From Plasmodiophora brassicae (lineage: Eukaryota > Endomyxa: Phytomyxea > Phytomyxea > Plasmodiophorida), in the NCBI GenBank assembly GCA_036867785.1, contig CP145418.1:1178001-1242000 (forward strand): DNA of 64,000 bases, given 5' to 3'. Positions 45,422 to 55,858 of this stretch are shown here, piece by piece (position 1 is the first letter of the stretch; each line of letters begins with the position of its first letter). Both the position numbers and the translations under genes were made by a program. The notes below the pieces were generated by a model. It saw only the letters and a list, made by a program, of their open reading frames with translations, made no database searches and was not told the DNA's origin.

Positions 45422-46418
45422 TTCCCGCCCTGTGGTGGCTTCATTTCGAAAGTCGACGTCCGTTGCCGTAAACGTTGTGTCTTCGTGCCTGGTGGAAGTC
45501 TGGGTAAGAGACAATCTTCGCGTGCACACTGCACAGCGTTTCCTATCCAGAGTTAGAATACCTGGACAGCGTACCTCGGATAGGAGTACGCGACCCTGAG
45601 CCGCAAAGGCATTGGATCATATCATGGGCAGGCGAACAAATTCGAGAGAATCCGACGGGTGTCAGACTCAGGGAAACCGATGGCGTCAATCACCTGGGAG
45701 AAATGTGGTACCGATAGTCGTCCGACAGGAACGAGGCGCGGGCAAATCCGAATCCTGACAGGGGAACGAGAGCTGGACACCAGGGGTACCAAAGTACGCA
45801 GGACCCGCTGTACTTGAGCGAGTCAAGCGGGGCAGTCGCTGCATGACTTGGCCCGAACGATCCCTTCGCAATAGCACGACAGGTCTCTCGCACCAGACCC
45901 AGGCCGCCAGGGCAGCAGTGATGGAAGGCACAAACATGAAAGAATTTGCCGGCCTTGGCAACGCCTGCCTGAGTACATACGCTTCTGCGTCAGATATATC
46001 CAACGGAGACAGGCATGGCACTTCTCACCCCGTACGACACCAATAACCCCTGCTTCGCACAGATACGATGGTGACCATGGAGACATCGAGATGGAAACGA
46101 TGCCGGCCAAGCGATCAGCAGGACGAACCAGATAGAGCAACACCGTCGTCGACGTTCGCGAACTGGGCGTTGCCATGGGGAACGAACACCTTGTGCCACC
46201 ATTTCGTGGTCAAGATCGCACCTCCGGCGAATGCGCCTTCCTCATATCGACGCTTCGTACGTTCATGCCATGCACGTAGGGTAAGCTCGAACGCAACCTG
46301 ATTCCGTGGTGGCGGGCCTCCGCCCTCCGGGCAACCTGTGAACGCAGGTTCCTCCGAATCGCCGTGACGATCATCTCTTTGCACTGACCGATTGTAATCA
46401 GAGCCGTGACATCGACTC
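45422..46418. other. Gene-poor region with unassigned minus-strand coding-like frames
   Basis: Minus-strand frames near 46130-46310 (AFAGGAILTTKWWHKVFVPH) and 45690-45830 (VLWYPWCPALVPLSGFGFA) look more protein-like than chance and could be exons of one gene. I could not join them or recognise a family. Confidence 0.35.
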
Positions 46419-46503
46419 GCGTTCGTGGCCGAGTTGGTCCAAGGCGCTAGATTCAGGTTCTAGTCTTCTTCGGGGGGCGCAGGTTCGAATCCTGCCGAAC
46501 GCA
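46419..46503 (+). tRNA. tRNA-Leu (anticodon CAG)
   Basis: 85 nt, identical to the minus-strand gene at 25984-26068, with the same acceptor, anticodon loop TTCAGGT, long variable arm and T arm GGTTCGAATCC. The flanks of the two genes are not similar, so this is not a simple recent tandem copy. Confidence 0.96.
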
Positions 46504-46507
46504 TTTT
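46504..46507 (+). terminator. Pol III terminator (T4) directly after the tRNA
   Basis: TTTT follows the discriminator base at once. A second T-rich run lies near 46531-46537. Confidence 0.7.
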
Positions 46508-47814
46508 GCCGATGGATGGCTGGAAAGCCCATTTTTTGTTTCGATTGCGGGGCCGGTTGGGCCGATCCCCTGATCCAGTTCTGATACGTAAATCGACCCG
46601 GCACGGGATGGCGCGCGGGATATCTACGGGATACCCAGTAAATTCGGTTTATCCTGGCACTGGATGCTGTGACCAGCCCGTCGTTATGTGTAACAGCGGT
46701 GCCTGAGCACAGCTGTATGGGCAGCGCGACCTTGTGGTTCCCAACGACGATTTTTCTGGGTGTCGGGATGGGTTCCATTGTAACGCGACGGGGACACTGC
46801 CACAGTGGCTGGGGCCATCGTCCAGACGGGGACCGGGCTGGGACAGGCTGAGGGGGGGGGGGGGGGGGAGGCTCTCAACAAAGCATTCGATGGTATACTA
46901 ACGAGAGGTTGTTGTGTCCATCAGCAACAATGAATGGAAAGCGTGCTGCCCCAGAACCATCGCCGATGATTTCATGGGCTGAGGACGGCAAGATGGTCCT
47001 GAATCCCAACGCGCGGTTGCCACCATCGCGGTCCAAACATCCGACCCGCCCAATCCTGCAGGCGGCCAGCGCGTTCGCCGCCGACTTCCTGTCGGGAGGG
47101 CACCACGCGACCCGGGCCCCGTCGCCATACATCCGACGCCTGTCGTCGTGGACCTCGGCTGTATTGTGGGCCGCGATGGTGGCAACGGCGCGTTGGGATT
47201 CAGGACCATCTTGCCGTCCTCAGCCCATGAAATCATCGGCAATGGTTCTGGGGCAGCACGCGTTCCATTCATCGTTGCTGATGGACACATCCGTGCCGTT
47301 CCGTCCCGTGCCATATCCCGTACGTTCTTATAATGAGCCAGAGTACCTACCGCTCTCAAGGGTTTACCGCAGCTGCGAGTTATGATATACCTACAGGTCA
47401 TCAACATGGCAAAGGCATGACGCCAGCACCTTCAACAACCTGTCGAGTTCGAAGGACACCGCCGATGCTGCAGTGCTGACGAGTCAGATGTTGCTGCTGG
47501 CCTGAGCGCCTTCTTCGAGATTTACGTACAGGGTTGCAAGCTCCACCTCCTTGTGCAGCGAGGAACTGTGGTTCATCATGGCCATCACGCATATGCGGCA
47601 GGTCGACGTTCGGCGTGGCCCCTAGAGCCTACATACACAACCCAGTTTGTGAAGGCTTGTTGTCGTTCTGACGTCTCCGTACCTCTAACAGGTGGGCACA
47701 ACCGTTCTGCAATATAGGCAGCAATCTGGATGACTATTAACATCTCTGCTGGACCGGTTTACTCATACATATTCTATGTTCGCCATATGACATCAACTTC
47801 ATCTGCCACAGGGA
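46508..47814. other. Gene-poor region
   Basis: Holds a G17 run (46852-46868) and a long inverted repeat (46914-47288). Frames inside the repeat arms mirror each other and are not independent evidence of genes. Nothing else recognised. Confidence 0.4.
46914..47288. repeat. Inverted repeat, 121-bp arms, 133-bp loop
   Basis: Left arm 46914-47034 starts GTGTCCATCAGCAAC. Right arm 47168-47288 is its reverse complement with a few mismatches. Both arms, read outward, can encode the peptide GFRTILPSSAHEIIG, so they may derive from one coding piece copied in inverted orientation. Confidence 0.93.
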
Positions 47815-48968
47815 TTAGGCGGGGGATCCTGTGATGGAGGACGCGCGAGTACCTGTTCGAAAGCGCTGCGTCGTCGTCGTCTCGTCCAACGGCGTGCTCA
47901 ACCCGGCTCGGTACATCAGGCAACCGGCATGCGCAATCATGGCGCCGTTATCGATGGCGTACCTGTTCGCAGACGCCGCACTCAGGACAACGCTGCTAGT
48001 ACGACACATGTGCTGCATGCAATACACGCCCACCTGTCATCAATGGTGCAGACCGTAGCACCCCGTTGCTTGCACATATCGCCCATCATCTGCTGCAGCC
48101 GCTGGTTGCACCCAACGCCGCCGACGATCAGGACGCTGTCGTGCCCGCAATGCGCCATTGCCCGTTCGGTAACTTCGACCAGCATCGCGAAGATCGTCTC
48201 CTGCAGCGAGTAGCACAAATCGGCTTTCGTGCACTCGCCAGCCTTCAGCATCGTCTTCGCCGTGCCCTACACAGCGAACGGTCGTAAGCCGCCAGAATGC
48301 CGATCCAGTAAACTCTGCAGGACGCAGACCTGAATAAACGTGAGCAGGCCGGCGAAGCTGACGTCCATGCCCTTCACAATGTAGGGCAATTCAATGAGTT
48401 TGGCGCCGCCTTGGCGCGCCAGCAACTCGATATTGTACCCGGGCGAAGGATCATTCGAGAGGCCAATTTCGCGCGCGAATCGATCCAAGCAATTGCCGAC
48501 GGCGATGTCGATGGTTTCGCCAAAGATCCGGTACCGTCCAGCCGAGTACGATATGATCTGGGTGTTCCCGCCTGACACATAGAGCACGGCCGGGTTATCG
48601 GCACCAGTTACACATCGCCCCATCTCGATGTGCCCAATGCAGTGGTTCACCGCAATGATCGGCTTCTTCCAGATCTGGGACAAAACGCGTACGACAACCG
48701 CAACGGCCTGCAAGGGCGCTCCCATGCCTGGGCCTTTTGTGTACGCTAACAGGTCAATCTGGTCGGGCCGCAGGCCGGCCTGTTCCAGCGCCTGCTTCAC
48801 CAGTGGTATCGCCCATTGCTGATGGTGTTGAGCGGTCTCCCGAGGCAGGAACCCTGTACCGGGCGGCGTTATGAACGTGTGACGCACGTTGGCATAGATC
48901 TTGCCGTGTTCGTCTACAATGCCGACACCGAGCTTGTTTGCCGACCCTTCCAGGCCGATGACATACAT
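47815..48968 (-). CDS. OSGEP: tRNA N6-adenosine threonylcarbamoyltransferase Kae1/OSGEP
   Basis: Three exons: 48968-48330, 48266-48034, 47962-47815, giving 339 residues (human OSGEP is 335). Introns are 63 and 71 bp. Kae1 is the catalytic subunit of the KEOPS complex, making t6A37 in ANN-decoding tRNAs. Seen: [34 protein letters not shown], the metal ligands in [41 protein letters not shown], the [20 protein letters not shown] helix, [17 protein letters not shown] and [13 protein letters not shown]. The short N-terminus without a presequence favours the cytosolic/nuclear OSGEP over mitochondrial OSGEPL1. It is divergent from the SLC12 gene. Confidence 0.95.
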
Positions 48969-49677
48969 GACGAGGACGGCAAGTCCGCGACGGACTCCGT
49001 CACGGTCTTCGCCAATCCCCACTTAACGACGCCACCGTGATAGGTACCTACCGGCCACGATGCTCTGCCACGGTCGCAGAACGTTCGCATTGGAACGGTC
49101 GTACACACGTACCGTCCTGTCCGTGCCGTAGCAGTTCATTGTCAGTGGTGTGAGCACCTCCTGTGCGGCATCCTCTGGCCTCCGTCTCCAGAACGTCGTT
49201 GTAGCCAATGATCATGGCCATGAGGTGTCCTTGTTCGCAGATACGTATCACATGTCAATGCAAGTTACGGCGAATGTTCAAGGTCTGATGTCGTCCTTGA
49301 AACCGCGTCCGGCCAGTTCCCGCGGATGAAGAAGAGTCATGAGGCGCCGGCGATAGCCTTGCTGATGATGTGTACCCGCGCGACATGGCTCGCCCCGAAG
49401 CATTGGTGCCCCGTCGTTCCCACAGGCCGCATGCCATTGAATAATGTCCTTCATGCCGACAGGTCATATTCTCTAGTTGTGCAAGACTTCGTTGATTTTC
49501 GCGGAGTTCCGCGTGCAACCGCATCCCCTGTCTTCGGTGATAGCTTCGTCGACAATAATAGATCGTGTGGACGGCTATAATCGGTTGCGGACGGCGGACT
49601 GCGCCACGGCCGGGTGCAGCTCTTGCGTGCGTGGTTCGTGCGGGGCACCGCACTCGACCGCCCGAATCGGAACGTCG
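48969..49677. other. Shared upstream region of Kae1 and the SLC12 gene
   Basis: 709 bp between two divergently transcribed genes, so it probably holds both promoters. No clear TATA box or repeat is seen. A minus-strand stretch near 49060-49140 reads GTDRTVRVYDRSN, which resembles part of a WD40 blade, but is too short to call. Confidence 0.4.
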
Positions 49678-52600
49678 ATGTCGAATGCCGTCAGGGACAG
49701 CCGGGAGGAGGATGAGGTGGAAATAGTGGAGGAGGAGGCGGCATTGTCCGCCTCCATGCCGGTGACGCTGGCCAATTACCAGACCGTGGAAGGGCCGCCC
49801 GCCAGCGACAATTACCTGCACAGCGTCTGGAACGTGCGCCCGTCGCATCAGACCATTGAGCTGGGCGCCATGCGCACCCGCGGCGATACGGATTCGCTAC
49901 ACGCCAGTCAAGAGTTACTCGCTAAGCAGAAGTCGCAGCGACGATTCGGCACTATTGATGGCGTTGTTGTAAGCTGGCGCACGAACAACGGACTGGTGCC
50001 CCTAGCTTGCTGATCGATGGCGTCTGGCTTCCTAGGTGCATTGCCTGCTGACTATATGGGGTGTCATGCTGTTCGTCCGCATGGGATGGATTGTCGCCAA
50101 TGCAGGTGTGTCGGGGTCGCTGATCATCGTTGGCGTCGCCTTCGTGACGACGCTCATCACGGCGCTCTCATTAAGTGCCATCTGTACCAACGGCGACATT
50201 GGTAATCCGGCTGTCTGTAAAGCGCACGCTGCCATTGTCACTGACGACATGCGGGGCAGGCGCCGGTGGTACATATACGCTGGTCGCCAGGACGCTCGGG
50301 CCGGCATGGGGCGCGTCGATCGGCATCGTGTTTTCGTTCGCGAACTCGGTTAGCGTCGCGCTGTACTCTGTCGGATGTAAGGCCGCCATGAGCTGGCTAT
50401 GGGACGTCTGGCGCGTCTAACGTCGCGTCGTCCAGGTGCCGAGACGCTCCAGCGCCTTCTCCACGACGTGGGCGTCCGTCTCCCGGTCGACGACCTGAGT
50501 CAGATTCGCATGCTGGGCGCGATTGTGCTCTGCACGGTCCTGCTCCTGTGCATGTTCGGCGTCGACTACATGGTCAAGTTCGACATCTGGCTTCTGGTCA
50601 TCATCGTCGTCACGCTCGTGTTCTTCGTGATCGGCACGTTCACGACGGCGCCGAACCCGGCCATTGCCTTCACCGGGTACTCGGCCAAGACGTTCTCCAA
50701 GAACTGGCACGCGCAGTACGAATCCGGCGAATCGTTGCTGACCGTATTCTCCGTCTTCTTCCCGGCGATGGTCGGTCCAGTGCGCATTGTCGGCCCCCCG
50801 TCGAATGTGTGTGCCTGACAGCGTCTCCCCAGACCGGCATGATGGCCGGCGCGTCAATGTCGGGCGACCTGAAGAACCCGCAGGTCAACATCCCGCATGG
50901 GACGCTCTGGTCGATAACGATGAGCACGGTCGTCTACGCCGCCGTCATCTGTATCCTGGGCGCCACCGTCGAACGGCTTGCGCCCGACGACACGCGCGGC
51001 CTGTACCATAACTTTTACGTCATGGTGGACGTGGCGCCCTGGAAGTGGCTCGTGTTCTTCGGCATCCTGTGCTCGACGTTCTCCAGCGCCGTCGCGTCGA
51101 TCATCGTGGCGCCGCGTATCCTGAAGGCCGTCTGCGACGACGGCCTGTTCCCGTACCTGTCGTACTTTGCGCGAGGGCGCGCCTCCGACAACGAGCCGAT
51201 TCGCGGCTACCTGCTGTCGTTCATCGTCGCCCTGTTCTTCATCATGATCGGCGAGATCAACCTGTTGGTGGGTGCCGCGTCCTCGTTTCTGCCGCTGGCG
51301 ACCGGGGTCCCTGACCCGACGGTGTCGCATAGGCGCCGTGGATCACGAACTTCTTCCTGGCCAACCGCACGCTCGTCAACGTTGCCGTCTTCGTGGCCAG
51401 CAAGAGCCACTCGCCGGGGTGGCGCCCCTCGTGGCGCTACTACCACCCGCTGCTGTCGCTGGCCGGCGCCGTGTCCTGCGTCGTGCTGATGTTCGCGCTG
51501 GGCTGGAAGTCGGCGCTGGCGATCACGCTCGTCTGCATGGTCATCTTCCGGATCGTGTCGCACCGGGCGCCCAAGGTCGGCTGGGGCGACTACCGGCACT
51601 CGCGCCTGTACCTGTCGACGACGAAGGGCATCCTGGACCTGCAGAACGCGCCGTCGTACGCCAAGAACTTCCGCCCGTCGTTCCTCATCGTCACCGACTC
51701 GTCGTCGTCGTCGTCATCCGCCGACGCGCTCCTGCACTTTGCGGATCTGATGCGCGCCGGCCGCGGTCTCGTCTTCGTCGGCGAAGTCGTCCAGGTCGGC
51801 AAGCCGCTCTCTGTGTGTGTGCGTCGGCAATCGTCTGACATCGGACGGTGATGGCGCCAGGGCGCGTTCGAAGATTACGTGTCCGGAGCCAGCCGTGACG
51901 GTTCGCTTCGGATGATGCTGGCGGGCGGCACCGGGAACGTGGCGACGCCCGCGCCACCTGCGCCGCACCACCATCCTCGTGCACTGATCGTCCTGGAGCC
52001 GCCGTCCGAGTCGTCGTCGACGTCCATGGAGGGCGTCACCGTGTGCCAGCAGGCGGCGCGGCGCCCGCTCAACGCCTGCGTCGACCGGATCGTCGCGCCC
52101 GACTACCTGTCCGGGTTCCGCACCCTGTTGCAAACGTCGGGCGTCGGGTCGATCCGCCCGAACGTCCTCCTGATGCAGGGCGGCCCCGGCCTCGTGTCGC
52201 GTTGCCCGGAGGCGTCCCGCGCCCTGGTCGATCAGGTCTGGAGCGCCCTGCGTATGAAGTACTGCGTCTGCCTGCTCCGAGGCGCCGTCCCGAGCCAGCC
52301 TCGCGCGAACGCGACCATCGACGTGTAACCGATCACGTTTGCCCTGCAGGCGCGCGCCGCGCCGCATGCTGATGCTGGGGGATGTGTGTGCGACAGGTAC
52401 TGGCTGGTGGATACGGGCGGCCTGACCCTGCTCCTGCCCTACCTGCTGATGCGGCACCCTCGGTGGGCCTCGTCCGGCTGCTCCCTGCGCCTGTTCCTGC
52501 ACGGGTCGCGATTCCGCTGCCACGACGCCGACATGGTGCGCCTGGTGAAACAGTTCCGCATCGACGTGAAGGCCGTCCACCACATCGACCTGGACGAGCC

Positions 52601-52868
52601 GCCGCCGGACGCGTCCTGGGACGCCTTCCCGGGCATCGCTGACCTGCAGCACCGCGTCAAGATGGCCCGGTACCTGCGCCTGGGCGAGTGCATTCGCAGC
52701 GAGTCGGCCGACGCCGCCGTCGTGTTCGTCACGCTGCCGTACCCGCGCCGCCTGCTGTTCACCGAGCAACAGATCGCGCAGTGGCTCGATGCGATCGTGG
52801 CGGGCGTGCCGGCGCCCGTCGTCTTCGTGCGAGGCAACCAGGAGAACGTGCTGACCCTAAGAGCGTAA
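49678..52868 (+). CDS. Cation-chloride cotransporter (SLC12 family)
   Basis: Eight exons: 49678-49968, 50036-50201, 50260-50376, 50436-50770, 50833-51267, 51333-51794, 51861-52324, 52397-52868. They give 913 residues with all phases matching and introns of 58-72 bp. SLC12 proteins move Cl- with Na+ and/or K+ across the plasma membrane. Seen: acidic N-terminus, TM1 LTIWGVMLFVRMGWIV, GAGGTYTLVARTLGPAWGAS, FVIGTFT, SVFFPAMTGMMAGASMSGDL, a conserved STFSSAVASIIVAPRIL, APWITNFFL, GWRPSWRYYHPLLSLAGAV, then the cytosolic domain including TIDVYWLVDTGGLTLLLPYL and a final VVFVRGNQENVLTL. ASMSGDLKNPQ and VFFPA favour the NKCC/NCC side over KCC, tentatively. It ends 62 bp from the convergent kinase gene. 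Confidence 0.93.
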
Positions 52869-52930
52869 ACGATATGCCCGAACCCGTCTATATAAGAACG
52901 AGCCATAAGTCCTGTCCGCCGCCCCTCGGC

Positions 52931-54369
52931 TCACTTCTTGGCGGAGATGTGCATCTGGAGGCGTTTCTGGGACGATGCCAGCAGGCAGGTGGAGGCGGTC
53001 TTGCCCTGGACCCAGTCGTTGGCCAGGAACGCCTCCAGGCTCATCCGCTTGTTCGGGTCGTTCTGCAGCAGCTGCACGATCGTCTCCTTGGCTGGGACAG
53101 CACACGCTGCTGTCAGCCTCGCCGGCCAGACGGAACGCTGCCGACGAACGTACCTTCCTTCGAGATTGTCCTCCACTCGGGCTGCTGGAAGTCGTACTTG
53201 CCCTTGCAAATGTTGTCGATCAGGACCGGCTCGGGCGTGTCGCCGTACACGTCGAACGCTGCACGAAGGCGCAACGGTGTCAGCCAAGGGCGTCGACGAG
53301 CAGCACCCGCGCGCCCTACGATGGTATCCGGCGAGCATGATGAACATGAGGACGCCGAGCGCCCAGTTGTCGACCTTCTCCGTGTACGGGCGGCGGCTGA
53401 ACACCTCCGGGGCGCAGTACGCCCACGTGCCGATCACCGTGCTCATCATGCCCTGCGGGCTGTTCACGAACTTGGACAGGCCAAAGTCGACGACCTTGAG
53501 CGGCGAGTCCGGGTCCTTGGCCATCAGCAGCAGGTTCTCTGGTTTCAGGTCCCTGCGGGGCGAGTCTCAGTCGCCGAGGGACGCACCCCTCCCGCACCCG
53601 CCCGCACCGACCTGTGTGCAATCTTGTTCCGGTGCATGTGCTGGATGGCGGACGCCAGCTGTCGGAGCAGGTGGGAGGCGGTCGCCTCCGAATAGCTGCC
53701 CTGGTTGACGATCCGGGTGAACAGGTCGCCGCCCTTGCAGTACTCCATGACGATGTAGTAGGCGCCGCTGGGGTCCTCGAAGAAGTCGTGCAGCTGGACG
53801 ACGTTCGGGTGGGCGCCGACCGTCCTCAGCTGGCGGACCTCGTCGTGGACGGTGGCCGCGTTCTTCAGCGCCGACTTGGACAGCATCTTCAGGGCCCACT
53901 CCTGCCCGGTCGACTTCTCCCTGCAGACGTACACGACGCCGAAGCACCCGCGCCCGAGCTCCCGCCCGATCTCGTACCGCTCGTCGACGCGGCGCCTCTC
54001 CAGCGTCAGCGCCGGCGGCGGCGTCGATCGCGTCGTCAGCAGCACGCTGGCGCCATCGGGAACGGCGGCGACGGCCGGCGACGCGTGCGCGTCGATGCGG
54101 ATGTCCATGACGGAGATGGGCGTCGCCGTCCCCGCCTTCGTCAGCGGCCCCGCCTCGGCGCCGTCGCCCTTCGCCTTCACAGCGTCGCGGGCGCCATCGA
54201 CCTTGCCCTCGTGGGGCGCGTTCGCCGATGACGGGGAGACGGGTCCCCCGGCCGCCGGCGCCGGCTTGACGCCAGGTGCCGCACGCGGGTGCTCGTCGCT
54301 CCTGTTCGTGGCGGCGACCGCCGGGGCGTCGTCCGCCGCCGCCGGTTGCTTGCTGTTGCAGATCCCCAT
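52931..54369 (-). CDS. CAMK-type Ser/Thr protein kinase, probably N-acylated
   Basis: Four exons: 54369-53612, 53552-53320, 53258-53154, 53091-52931, giving 418 residues (introns 59, 61 and 62 bp). The N-terminus MGICNSK fits N-myristoylation at Gly2 with a nearby Cys for palmitoylation. An Ala/Pro-rich linker of about 120 residues follows. The kinase domain is complete: GRGCFGVVYV, ATP-binding Lys in WALKMLSK, HRDLKPENLL (split by intron 1), KVVDFGLSKF, STVIGTWAYCAPEVF, GYHPFDVYGD (split by intron 2), and a C-lobe ending NDPNKRMSLEAFLANDWV. It resembles CaMK/CDPK catalytic domains, but no EF hands or autoinhibitory calmodulin helix are visible in the short C-tail. Substrates unknown. Convergent with SLC12. 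Confidence 0.88.
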
Positions 54370-54582
54370 GCGGTCAGCGTGTCAGCAGGCCAGCAACGGT
54401 CGAAGGGCACGCGCGCGCCGATTGTGTCGTGTGGCGTTGGCGAGTCGCAACGGGATACTGGGCGGTGCGGTGGGCGCGTTCGGCACGAGTTGGCCGAACA
54501 GCCGAACAACCGGACCAGGGGTGTATTGATCGGAACCCAACGAAGAAGACGAAGGAGGAAGACGTCGGGGGGAGCAAGTCGC

Positions 54583-55858
54583 TCAGACGGCCGGAAGCTG
54601 GACAGTGTAGAACGAAGGCGGCTTGGCACGAGCGTCCCTGCGCCTGATCCAGACCTGCATGGCCAGCACGGTGCCGACGACGCCCAAGACCAGACCGACC
54701 GCCGCCCCCACGATCTGTACTGTTGGTCCCGCCAGCGCGCCGCTGACCGGTGAACCGCCAGACTGGACGCGTACATGCTCGCCGTTCGTCGTCGCGACCC
54801 GACGACCCCAGGACGACGTCTTCGATGGGGGCTGGCGGAGAGGCGTTGGCGACGGCGATATCTGGGCATGGGCGCTGGTTCGGTACCCGTTGCTGTCGTA
54901 CGTCTGGCAGCCTTTCCACTCGGTGCCCAGGTCGCAGGTCTTGACGATGCCCTCGAAATCCTGCGCGTTTGTCGCGGCACAGGAGGAGGTGGCAGACTTG
55001 ATGACAGGACACCCACCCGACCCTGCGGTGGTGTACTCGGCGGCGAACACGGGCTTGCCCGCCTGGATGAACGGGGCATACTCAGCACAGTCGCCCGAGA
55101 ATTCGGCGCAGGACTCGACGATGGCAAAGTCGAATACGGAGGCCAGGTTGTGGGCCTCGACCAGGTCGCCGCCGTTCTTCAGGCCAATGGCCATGCCCAG
55201 GTCGTGCACCGTCGTGGAGATCCAGGTCATGTAGTCGAGGGCGTCGGTAAGCGTCAGATCCGGCTTGGCCGGGGCGAACGTCTTCTCCGTGTACGTGTCC
55301 AGGTTGTCGGGCTCGATGCCGTCGCACCCGTACGAGGCCATGCGCTGGAATCGGGCCTTGATCAGCGATCGGGTCACACTGCTGCGGATGTCCAGGAAGT
55401 ACTCTCCGGGCCAATCGGGATATGCATTGCCAATGATGCTCTTTGGGAACGAGCCGGCGTCGTTCGCCCCCGTATCCAACGATCCCACTGTCGATACCGT
55501 GTCAGATGATCGTAGTGAAGGGCACCGCGGACGACGATACCGTTGACGTAGCAGATGACGTATCGATTGTGAGCCTTCAACGCGCTCATCAGCGTGGCAA
55601 TGTCACTCGCAGAGGTCAGCTGTTCCGGGTCGATGTCCCAAACGGGGACGTTCGGCGTTGCCACATTCGGGATCTTGTTGAACGACAGCACCCACTGAGC
55701 GGACACACAGCCTTGTCAGTCCCGACTCGCACGGTGCCGGCATACAGTGCACGTGCCTGCCAGCCCATGCCAATCTGTGGTGGCGTCCAGGTCGCATCGA
55801 TGAGGGCCGCCCCGTACAGGACGGCTGCCACGAAAGCCAATACACCCTTGATGCCCAT
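54583..55858 (-). CDS. Membrane-anchored GH114-like glycosidase, copy A
   Basis: Exons 55858-55757, 55694-55541, 55487-54583, giving 386 residues. A signal peptide (MGIKGVLAFVAAVLYGAALI) precedes a TIM-barrel of the GH114 type (endo-alpha-1,4-polygalactosaminidase family). Seen: [42 protein letters not shown], the acidic motif [26 protein letters not shown] with a likely catalytic Glu, and [11 protein letters not shown] short Ser/Pro stalk, one C-terminal membrane helix (IVGAAVGLVLGVVGTVLAM), basic [10 protein letters not shown] and a tail ending QLPAV follow. The enzyme should face the cell exterior. Intron 1 (55695-55756) has a GC donor (CAG|GCACGT); intron 2 is GT-AG. Substrate is inferred from the family only. 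Confidence 0.78.

Noticed and set aside
46852-46868. G17 run as a regulatory quadruplex
   Set aside because: A single G run with no loops; more likely slippage or sequencing noise.
49060-49140. WD40 protein upstream of Kae1
   Set aside because: Only one blade-like stretch (GTDRTVRVYD); no further repeats or exon structure seen.
53614-54529. Plus-strand frames opposite the kinase gene
   Set aside because: No domain and antisense to a complete kinase domain.
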